DNA from: Apibacter sp. B3706
GTDB taxonomy: Bacteria > Bacteroidota > Bacteroidia > Flavobacteriales > Weeksellaceae
Assembly (NCBI RefSeq): GCF_011082725.1
Contig: NZ_CP049715.1
Coordinates: 1,240,001-1,304,000, forward strand
Length of the DNA stretch: 64,000 nt
Reading direction: 5' to 3'
The notes under the pieces were generated by a model that saw only the letters and a list, made by a program, of their open reading frames with translations, did no database searches and had not been told where the DNA came from. This document shows positions 1-8,900 of the stretch, one piece after another. A program made the position numbers and the translations under genes. The stretch's first letter is position 1, and every line of letters starts with the position of its first letter.

Positions 1-568
1 CAATATTTTTTATTGATTGATCTATTTTTCCTTCCAACAAATCTGACGACATTTCAATATATCCCCCAACAGTAGATACAGCATTTCCTGCTCCAGAAAG
101 AGGAATTCCCAATTCTGATCCTACTCCAGTTAATGTTAAAAAATAATCTGAAAATGACATTCCATCTCCTATGTCTTGAGCTACTTTACCTGTAAAACGA
201 AGTGATTTTGAAACTGCATTTTCCGTAAGATTAGATAAATCTTTTTTAACTCCTGACAGGACATCTTTGATAACGTCTGATGTCATTGGTTTTTGGGGGT
301 ATTGTTGATTCATAGCCGCTGCCTGCATCGCCGATTGATTAAACATTCCTTGGAAATATGCTTGTTTTCCGTTGGGATCTACTAACTTAACCGGATTATG
401 ATAACAATAAATATTGGTATTTAGGTTAAATGAATTATAAACTCCTCCATTATGTTGACCATCTATATAATGCTCGGTTTCATTATTCGGATTATATCCG
501 CTTAATGGGTCCGCACTTAACCATACACTCTCTCTTGGATTATAGTATCTTGCTCCGTAATAATACAT
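1..568 (-). CDS. Orphan RHS C-terminal cassette 'C' (partial, runs off left edge)
   Basis: An open frame on the minus strand runs from an ATG at 568 to the window edge without a stop. It starts inside the RHS repeat-associated core (MYYYGARYYNPRESVW) and keeps both DP motifs, ending the core at VDPNGKQ. The core portion is identical in protein sequence to that of the full-length RHS gene on the same strand at 2938-12828. The tip is different: it begins YFQGMFNQS, shared with the orphan at 1632-2339, then diverges into a Ser/Gly-rich stretch (for example LTLTGVGSELGIPLSGAG, KIDQSIKN). An in-frame TAG lies eight codons before the ATG, so no upstream RHS shell is attached. It could be a silent donor tip or a separately expressed fragment. 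Its toxic domain, if any, lies outside the window. Confidence 0.75.
   Translation of the reverse strand, partial: MYYYGARYYNPRESVWLSADPLSGYNPNNETEHYIDGQHNGGVYNSFNLNTNIYCYHNPVKLVDPNGKQAYFQGMFNQSAMQAAAMNQQYPQKPMTSDVIKDVLSGVKKDLSNLTENAVSKSLRFTGKVAQDIGDGMSFSDYFLTLTGVGSELGIPLSGAGNAVSTVGGYIEMSSDLLEGKIDQSIKNI
331..567 (-). repeat. RHS-core repeat, copy C
   Basis: The stretch 361-567 matches 3504-3710 of the full-length RHS gene at 201 of 207 positions by my hand alignment, and the encoded residues are the same. The adjoining 331-360 is identical to 2186-2215 and encodes the YFQGMFNQS linker that copies B and C share but the main gene lacks. Confidence 0.85.
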
Positions 569-824
569 TTTTTCAAATAAATCAGTTAGCTAAATTAGCT
601 TTTTTATCATTATTTCTGAAATCAATTTATCTTTTGAATCATACAAAATTCTCATTTCTATAAAATACCTCTTTAATGTTGCTAATTCTTTTTTATCTAG
701 ACTGTGAATCATCCAGAGCTCTCGGAATACAGCTTCTTGATTATTTTATATGCTTTTACAAATAAGCTGGCTTTTATCCCCACGATGAACTGGAATTGTG
801 AAATATGAGAAATAAGTAAACTTC
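569..824 (-). repeat. Cassette leader repeat, copy C
   Basis: This gene-free stretch precedes the orphan core of cassette C and resembles 2405-2684 in front of cassette B. Shared blocks include cagttagctaaattagct (583-600), gttgctaattcttttttatc (about 678) and ccccacgatgaactggaatt (about 778). The blocks are separated by diverged sequence. I see no convincing protein in it, and stops interrupt every plausible frame. It could be a decayed coding remnant or a conserved recombination or regulatory segment. Confidence 0.65.
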
Positions 825-860
825 AATAAAAAAGAGGAGTAAATGCTCCTCTTTTTTATT
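825..860. terminator. Bidirectional terminator after cassette B
   Basis: A perfect 15-bp inverted repeat (AATAAAAAAGAGGAG, loop taaatg, CTCCTCTTTTTTATT) gives a GC core flanked by A and T runs on both sides. It lies 19 bp past the stop of the minus-strand gene at 880-1620. Confidence 0.85.
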
Positions 861-879
861 ATCCAAAATAAAATTAAAT

Positions 880-1620
880 CTAATTTTTACTTTTTAATTC
901 CGAAATAGTTGATAAAGTAGGTGATGTTGGAAATATTTCTCCATCTATAACATCAATTCTTGAAGATAAAATCATTAGATATACATCATTATTATCCTTA
1001 TATATCAATATATTGACATTCTGATTTCTATAGGACTTAAATGTCATATCTTCCTCTAATGTATTATTAAAACTAAATGAAATTTCATTTGAATCAGTAT
1101 TTAATTCTAATAAATTATCATTATTTATACTATTATATACTTTCATATTCTGTTTAGTATAAACCGATATAGTACCTAACTCTACTGGAAATGTATGAGT
1201 ATTAAAATCTATAAAATATGGATTATAAATACTTTTTGAATATTTAATAATAAAACTATTTCTTGTAAAGTAATTCTCTCGATTACTTACTGAAAAAGGC
1301 TTAGATGAAATACTGATAACATCAGAAATAGGCCTGTATTTATCTTTTAAATTTCCTATCCTAATTACTATAAAATAATATTTATCATCTACCATACCTT
1401 CTGATGAAAAAAATTTATCCTTGAAATTATATTCACCGAAGTACTTTATCCTATCTTCCGTTATATTTAATATTTTACCTATTTTGTATATTTTTATATC
1501 GTGCATATCAACTAATTTGCTGGCAGACCAAAAATAATATATAAAACTATAGACAATATAAATTAAACCCAATAAGATAAATCCTCTTAAAACCTTTCTA
1601 AATAAATTTATATTTTTCAC
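880..1620 (-). CDS. Membrane-anchored protein, candidate immunity protein of cassette B
   Basis: This 246-residue protein is of unrecognised family. It has a short basic N-terminus and one strong membrane segment at about residues 9-32 (VLRGFILLGLIYIVYSFIYY); the rest is polar, rich in Asn, Ile, Lys and Tyr, and would lie outside the cytoplasmic membrane or on one face of it. It starts only 11 bp after the orphan RHS tip at 1632-2339 and ends just before a strong terminator. A gene directly behind an RHS tip is normally its immunity gene in known polymorphic-toxin systems, so that role is inferred from position only. No enzymatic motif is visible. Confidence 0.6.
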   Translation of the reverse strand: MKNINLFRKVLRGFILLGLIYIVYSFIYYFWSASKLVDMHDIKIYKIGKILNITEDRIKYFGEYNFKDKFFSSEGMVDDKYYFIVIRIGNLKDKYRPISDVISISSKPFSVSNRENYFTRNSFIIKYSKSIYNPYFIDFNTHTFPVELGTISVYTKQNMKVYNSINNDNLLELNTDSNEISFSFNNTLEEDMTFKSYRNQNVNILIYKDNNDVYLMILSSRIDVIDGEIFPTSPTLSTISELKSKN

Positions 1621-1631
1621 AATCTCCTAAA

Positions 1632-2339
1632 TTAATTTACTGCTGGTTGCAAAATTGGAGGTGGAGTTAAATTTCCACTTCTGGCTGTACCTATTAATAT
1701 GAGAGCTCCTGCAGGTTTTATACCTATATTTAATCCTGTACTGGTATTATCTCTATTTATATTTTCTGAAATCCCAATATTAATTTCAGAATTTAATATA
1801 TCTGGTGTTAATTTCATCCCAACAGAAACATCATAAACTCCTAACAATGACACACCAACACTTGCAGAAATATCACTTTTGCTAAATCCTACATTACTTT
1901 TAAATATTCCTAAATCTGCCTGGTTTTCATATGACGTTGATTTTCCACTTGTAACTTTAACATCTGAATTAAAAATTCCTGGACTTCCTTTTGTTGTCGT
2001 TGTATTCATCGTTGCTGACATTAAAATATTTTCATAAAAAAGACTTTTTTCATATGAAATACTTGATGTATTCGTGAAAATTGTATTACGAATTGAAGAA
2101 CTCAAAGAAGATGTTTCTTTTGCAGTTGAAATATTATTACCCTGTGATTGCTGATACTGAGATTGCGCTGATAATGCATTCATATCCGATTGATTAAACA
2201 TTCCTTGGAAATATGCTTGTTTTCCGTTGGGATCTACTAACTTAACCGGATTATGATAACTATAAATATTGGTATTTAGGTTAAACGAGTTATACACTCC
2301 TCCGTTATGCTGACCATCAATAAAATGTTCAACTTCCAT
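1632..2339 (-). CDS. Orphan RHS C-terminal tip, cassette B
   Basis: The frame opens with the end of an RHS core (EHFIDGQHNGGVYNSFNL, VDPNGKQA) and continues into about 190 residues of a novel tip. RHS homology in the same frame extends upstream of the first ATG to about 2404 (RYYNPRESVW, then TDPLSGYNP), where a TAA precedes it, so the ATG at 2339 may not be a genuine start. One codon is missing relative to the main gene (WLSADP becomes WFTDP). The tip starts YFQGMFNQS, then is Ser/Thr/Asn-rich with a beta-like, Gly-alternating second half (SVGVSLLGVYDVSVGMKL) and ends PPPILQPAVN. No nuclease, deaminase or other toxin motif is recognisable. It most likely acts as a silent spare tip for the full-length gene. 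Confidence 0.65.
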   Translation of the reverse strand: MEVEHFIDGQHNGGVYNSFNLNTNIYSYHNPVKLVDPNGKQAYFQGMFNQSDMNALSAQSQYQQSQGNNISTAKETSSLSSSIRNTIFTNTSSISYEKSLFYENILMSATMNTTTTKGSPGIFNSDVKVTSGKSTSYENQADLGIFKSNVGFSKSDISASVGVSLLGVYDVSVGMKLTPDILNSEINIGISENINRDNTSTGLNIGIKPAGALILIGTARSGNLTPPPILQPAVN

Positions 2340-2404
2340 AATCGGATTGTAACCGCTTAATGGATCAGTAAACCATACACTTTCTCTCGGATTATAGTAT
2401 CTTG
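2186..2404 (-). repeat. RHS-core repeat, copy B
   Basis: This is a shorter and more diverged copy of the core segment found at 331-567 and 3504-3710. It carries a 3-bp deletion and loses similarity at RYYNP, a few codons before the point where copy C stops. The 2186-2215 part is identical to 331-360. Confidence 0.8.
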
Positions 2405-2684
2405 TTTCATTAAATTACTTTCTTTCTTCAAATTGCTCAGTTAGCTAAATTAGCTTTTTAATACTTAATTTTAAAATTTATTTATCTTTCTTATCACTTA
2501 CAATTATCATTTCTCTAAACTACCTCTTTTATGTTGCTAATTCTTTTTTATCTTGGCTATGAATCTTCCCCATAGTTCCGAAAAACAAATTTTGAAACAC
2601 GTTTCTATGCTTTTACAATCACCTAACTCTTATCCCCACGATGAACTGGAATTGTAGGATATGAGAAATAAGTAAACTTCAGTA
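2405..2684 (-). repeat. Cassette leader repeat, copy B
   Basis: This stretch lies between the terminator of the main RHS unit and the orphan core B. It shares several blocks with 569-824, in the same order and at similar spacing, ending next to the terminator with atgagaaataagtaaacttc. It has no supported gene. Confidence 0.65.
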
Positions 2685-2712
2685 AAAAAGAGGAGTAAAT
2701 ACCCCTCTTTTT
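2685..2712. terminator. Terminator after main RHS unit
   Basis: AAAAAGAGG and CCTCTTTTT form a 9-bp stem around an imperfect inner loop. It stands 23 bp past the stop of the minus-strand gene at 2736-2957 and is a diverged relative of the 825-860 hairpin. Confidence 0.75.
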
Positions 2713-2735
2713 ATTTAATTATTTTTTAATAAAAA

Positions 2736-2957
2736 CTATTTTTTATTTTTAAAAAAATATAAAATTCGAAATAATCCTCCATAAACACATCCTAACATAA
2801 TTCCTACTAAAAATAATATAATTGGAATTTCCCACTTGTTCTCATAAATATATTTTATACTTATAATTATCCACAATATAATAGTTATAAATGTACTAGG
2901 ATTATTTTTCACTAGTTTTACAAATTTTTTTCGAAAATTATTCTTTTTTATGCTCAT
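2736..2957 (-). CDS. Small two-helix membrane protein, candidate immunity protein of main RHS tip
   Basis: This 73-residue protein has a very basic N-terminus (MSIKKNNFRKKFVKLVKNN) and two hydrophobic segments at about residues 22-38 and 44-67, the second Gly-containing (ILFLVGIMLGCVYGG), with a KNKK tail. Its start codon overlaps the end of the 3296-residue RHS gene by 20 bp, which implies translational coupling. Overlapping small genes directly after a variable RHS tip are usually immunity genes. I infer this from the arrangement and have not recognised the family. If correct, the matching tip would be expected to act at the inner membrane. Confidence 0.65.
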   Translation of the reverse strand: MSIKKNNFRKKFVKLVKNNPSTFITIILWIIISIKYIYENKWEIPIILFLVGIMLGCVYGGLFRILYFFKNKK

Positions 2958-5900
2958 TATTATTCTCCATTTGTTTTATTGTCTCAGTACCTACTCCAGA
3001 TGCTATTGTTGAAGCTGAGGTTGTTCTTTTAGCTCCATAGACATCTAACTTTTTCTGTGCGCCTTTAACATCTGCTTTAGATTTTGGTACTGTATTAGAT
3101 TTTCCTCTGGCAATATTCTTTTGAGTATTTACTTCAATTTGTAAAGATTTAGCTGTTTTTGTATTCTTTAATAATTTTCCTGCTACTTGCCCTGCTATTT
3201 GTCCGATTGCAACATCTACAACTGTTTCTCCAGCACTAACTTCACCTTCATTAATAGCCTGACTAGCAACACTTATTCCTGTATCTGTAGCTAATTCTAT
3301 AATGGCTGTTCCAACTTTTCCTACATTTTTGGCTTTTGCTGCTATAGCTATTCCTGCACTTAAGGCCCCCGCTCCAGCGGATACTGCTATGGATTTATAA
3401 TCTATATCGGTCCATGCTTCTATTCCTCTTTTTCCTTCTATATAATTTACCCCTACTTGAACTCCATAATCTACCATTGCTCCTATTAGTGCTCCTGCTA
3501 TTGCTTGTTTTCCGTTGGGATCTACTAACTTAACCGGATTATGATAACAATAAATATTGGTATTTAGGTTAAATGAATTATAAACTCCTCCATTATGTTG
3601 ACCATCTATATAATGCTCGGTTTCATTATTCGGGTTATATCCACTTAATGGATCTGCACTTAACCATACACTTTCTCTTGGATTATAGTATCTCGCTCCG
3701 TAATAATACAGTCCTGTTTCCTCATCCAACTCTTTTCCATTAAATAAATAAGGACTATTCCAACTGTTGTTTCTCTCCTCTATAAACACTTCTCCAAACG
3801 GTACATATTCTACATGCTGTACTATTTCGCCGTCTAAGTTAGTAATATAACTTGAGCTGCCCAAATGATCCGGGTGATAATAATACTGCATTTTCTCATA
3901 GTTCACATTGCCGATTCCTATACCTGCTCTTAAGGCTGTATTCTGAGAACAACAGAAGCCTTCCCCGTTTACGTAATCATCGTTGTCTTTCCCGTTATAC
4001 GGTACTTCAAAATGAGCATAATTACGTTTTATTGTTTCTAAACTTGTTTTGTACTTTTCTTTCCAATTAATGGTTACTCGTGGCAGGGATGCTCCGGCAT
4101 ATTCTATTCTTCTAGGATCTGCGCCAAAGCTTTCTATATCTCCCAACTTACTTACTATCCTTTGAGATCCTATGTAATAATGTTTGGTGTATTTTCCATT
4201 TGGACTTACCACAAAGTAAGGATTAATATAAGCGGTGAAATCTGTTGTTTCGGTTCTTCCTCCTGAGAATAAGGAATTGATGTAGACTTGTTCGCTCTCT
4301 CCACTTATTTTGATTACTCGTTCTCCGGAAGCATCGTAAATATAGTTACTCACAAAACCGTTGTCATATAAGGCTAATAATCGGTTTTCTTCATCCCATA
4401 GTAGTTTTCTTTCATGGGTCTTTGATGAACTATTTAAATCTTTCTTCTCTAAATCTGTACTTACATAGATAAGGTTTCCGGTAAATTCATATTCGTAATT
4501 CTTTTCTTCAATACGTTTTTCTTCCGGTTGACCTTCTTCCCGGCGATAATTTTCTTCTAAGATGCTTTGAATTTGATTCTTATAATAACCATTATAGGTA
4601 TATTCTAATTCATATCCTGCTTTCAATCCGCCTTGGAACATAATATCATTTTGCGACAGATGTTGTTTTTTAGTTATTATGTTATGAAGGTTATCGTATG
4701 ACATTTCAAGCGTATAGCTTGCCGTTTTAGCATCGGCTCCGGTGTACGTTCCGTTAGCCTGAATCAAACGATAAAGTCCATCGTAGGCATAGTCATGTTT
4801 CATTTGTCCGCCCGGATTATTTTTGTTATTTTCCGGTAGCGGAGAGCCATTAAATACACTCAATATATTACTAACTGCGTCATACGTATATTTGTTATTG
4901 ATGATCTGATTTCTTACTACTCCTCCTTGTGTTTTCGGTGATACCCAAACTTGTAAATCACTAAGTCTTCTTCTTTCAGGATCATACGTATAAGTGGTTT
5001 CTGAGCCGTTACAATATTTGAGATAATTTCTTTGTTCGAATTTATCATAGCCTATTTTATTTACATAGTCATAGCTATAGGCCTTGCTTCCCCTGATTCC
5101 GGTTAACAGACCTGCCGTATTATAAATATAATCTACTTTTTCTTGATCCGGATAAATAATCTGCTCTAGTTTATTCCATGTATCATACTTGGTTTGGGTT
5201 ACATAGGTAGCGATTGCTTGATTAGGAATTATAACCGTACGGCGCACTTCGGTGATTTCTCCCAGCGTACCATATTTATACTCTTGAGCACCGGTAGCAT
5301 CTTCAACCAAAGATACTCTTCCTACTCGATTGTATTTGGCGTTTTTATTTCCATAATGATAGGTAACATTGTTTTGAGGATTAGGAATAAAATCATAATC
5401 TGAAAAATAACTAATGCTTTTTAATCGATTATATTCATACTCATAGGTGGTACGTTTTTCTCCTTCATCCATTTTTTGATGAACTATAAGGTTTCCTGAA
5501 GGATCATATTTCAATAGAATTTCTCCGATACTTGGGTGCCTTAATATTCTTCTTCTACCTGCCATATCGTAATCTGAAAAAGTTATTTGGCCTTCTGTAT
5601 CTTTTACCTCATATAATTGATTAATCCCATCATATTTATAAAGGGTAGTAATCACTCCTGAAGGACCGGATAATTGTTCGGTCTTAACGGTAAGCCCCGA
5701 ACCGTTGACATAGGTTTTCTGTTTTCCTCCCATAGCATCCGTAACGATAGTTACTTGTTGTCTCTCAGTCGGATTAATCGTATATTCGGTTGTATTGGTA
5801 GCGGAATCGGGTAGTATGGTAACTACGGTACGATCCATGATGTCGTATTTGCTGATTGTAGGGGAAACTTTATCAAATTCACGATTAAATATTCTAGCTT

Positions 5901-8900
5901 GAGTAGAATCTTCGGTTATCGGATAATAGGTTTTTACTACTCGTCCGAATGGATCCAGCATAGTTCTTCCGCTTACAATAAGTACCTTTTCGTCCTGAGG
6001 ATTACTTCCGTTTGCATCGGTATGTGTTATCACTGCGTCTTTTTTTACTTGCAAGGTTCTTCCTACCCCATCAACAAAACTTATCGTTTTTATGTCATCA
6101 GTAGGGTGTTGCGGATTATAATGATAGGTTATTGCATAAGCAGGATTTTCAATGTCTCCATCTGAATTTAAAACTACTGAAGGGTTATACTTATATTTTA
6201 TGGTATAAGGTAAATCCAATTCCAATTCATTTGGTCCGGTGATGGTTTCAATTCTTCCCAGATTATCTATTGTGGTTTCTGTAAAATATCCGTTGATATC
6301 TTTGCTGGTTAATGGTATTCCATAGCGATAATCGTAATTTTCCAATAAACTGGTATAACCGAATGCATCATCAATACGTTCTACATACATGTGATATTCT
6401 CTGTCGTATCGGTATTTATACCACATTCTTTCTCCTTTGTGATTGGCAGGTAATGTTTTCTTAATAATATTACCGTATTTGTCGTATTCAATATCTGTTT
6501 CAGCACCAAGTCTCCATCTGTCTTTACTATCTAATTGTTGATACACTTGAGTAAGATGATTGGCAAAATTCAAATCATATTGTGCTTCAATTTTTCTTAG
6601 GTATCTATTTCGATTATCTTGAACCGACACCATGGAAGGCAATCCAAACACATTTTTATCCGGATTAGAAGCATATTGTATTTTGGTAACATAATTAAAA
6701 TTAGTTGATTTAGCATCTTCTCCTAAATTACCTTTATCACTGTAAGTAAATTGACTTATTTCACCATAATTTTTCGAAAGATCATAAATATACGCTGATT
6801 CATTTGTTTCAATTCCTTGATTTTTTCCTTCAAATATCAGATTACGAGTATATTTTAAAGGAGTAAAGGATGCTTCATTATCAGAACATAAATTTTTACT
6901 AATAAATGAATAGTCATTTTTACCGTTCTGTTTTACAGAATATTGATAATAGGTATTCTCTGTTTGAGCATATTTTTTACCTTGAGCATCGGTAATAGTT
7001 GTTTTTAATAAATTACCTGAATTGTAATAATTCGATACATCGTATTCATCTATTGTCTTACGATATATTTGATTGTCGTTTTCAGTGTCTACACTTATTT
7101 TCTCAACTTTTCCAAAGCCTAAAAATTCTCTCTCATGCCTGTCTTGTTTTCCTTCCAGATAACGATATTCCATACGATTATTAGCTCCATCATCATGGAT
7201 ACCGTCGTTAATTTCTACAGATGATAATACCCATTTTCCTCCCGGATGTTCATAAGTAGCTTCAGATCGACTGTAATCAAGCATGTATTTTCCTCCTATA
7301 GAATTATAAACCTTGCTTAACTTATTTACCTTTCCTATGAGAGACCTTTTTACTTTTATATTTCCGGATTTATCTGTCCATACCATATCCGGATATCCAT
7401 CCCCATCGACATCTTTAATTTCAAATAATGTTTGTCCGGTTGAATTAGACGCATTTAATCCCGGATTTAAAGAAATTTTAAGAGTTGGTGCTATAAGTAA
7501 TGGAATCACAATATTTAACGTATAGGCTACATTAGTGGAAACACTGACTGAAGTTGATTTAGCAATTTGAGTTAATTGCGGCCATTCTCTTTCCGCATCA
7601 AAATTTAGCCCTAAATTTTGAGAAACCCTTACTTTTCCTTCTTCAATATACACCTTATCTAATAAACCGTCATTATTCAGATCTATAAACTTAAATGTAG
7701 GTTTATTGGTAACAGAGGTTACATTAACACCTCCGGCAAAACTGGATGAAGCTTTATCATCTGACTTGGGTATTATATCAATCCCCAGATCTGCTCCTCC
7801 CGAAATAGTTTTCGAACTTGCTCTTTGAATATCAAATATATCCCAAACCAATTCCGGAGTAAAACTATATCCTAAGTTCAATCGTACTGTACCATTCTTA
7901 TAAAGCTTATCAGGCAATCCATCTCCATTGATGTCTAACAATGTGTGCTCTACCTTTTCATGCATTTTTGGAGCACTGAATGAAAGGTTTACAGCGCTTA
8001 TACCGACTTGAGATGCTTTAGAGTCACGTGAATTTTGCTTTTCTCCTCCCGTTAATTTGTTGTAGATTGATACAGCTGTTATTGGATTAGCTCCTAAACC
8101 ATAGGCCTGACTGGTACTGGTACTTCGATGATTTCCAGTAAAACCATTGCGAGAATCAATAACTTCCCCGTCAAACCCTCCTCGGGAATTAGTAAATTGA
8201 ATTTTATTTTTGGTAATGATATCCGGATAACCATCTCCATTCATATCAGAAAAAGATAAAGTGGTTTCGTCGCTGCCTTCGGAATCGTTATAATTTACTC
8301 CAACACCAAATGAGGCTCCTGCTTGTTTAGTTGTGTTTTTAGATTTACTCATCAACTTGACTCCCACCGCTGAAGACCCTTGAATACAACTTCCTGTAGA
8401 TGAAGATTTACTGCTTAGTCCTTCCAATGGATTGGTTAATTTAACTTCTTTTTCACCTAGTCGGGATGCACTCATGCTTGAATCTTTAGTATATACATAG
8501 CGGTCTGCTCCCGTCCAATAACTCTTGGTTTCATTATCTAATCCCATCGGAATGAAGATCATGGTACGAGGATCCATATCAGCTTTTTCATCCTGTGGCA
8601 ATTGTAATTCCTTTTCATCTATAGGACGTGCATAACGTCCGGAATTGGCATTATAGATAAATTGTCCCCATCCGCGATACATAGGTCCAAAACCTTTGTC
8701 TGAATCTTTTATAAAGACATTTGCATATCCAGTAGTAGGCAATCCGTTTTCGGCTTGCAAAGTAAAAGATAAAGCCTTCAAATTTTTGATGATCGTTGCA
8801 TCCTTGGTAAAAGCTTCCACCCAAATATTTTCAGTTAAAGCCCCATTTGCCTCAACTTTCAAATCTGTTAGAGGGGGAGTAACAACAATTCCATTTTCAA

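Noticed and set aside
430-663. Plus-strand 77-codon frame opposite the RHS cassette
   Set aside because: It is antisense to the RHS core, and the minus-strand frame is clearly coding.
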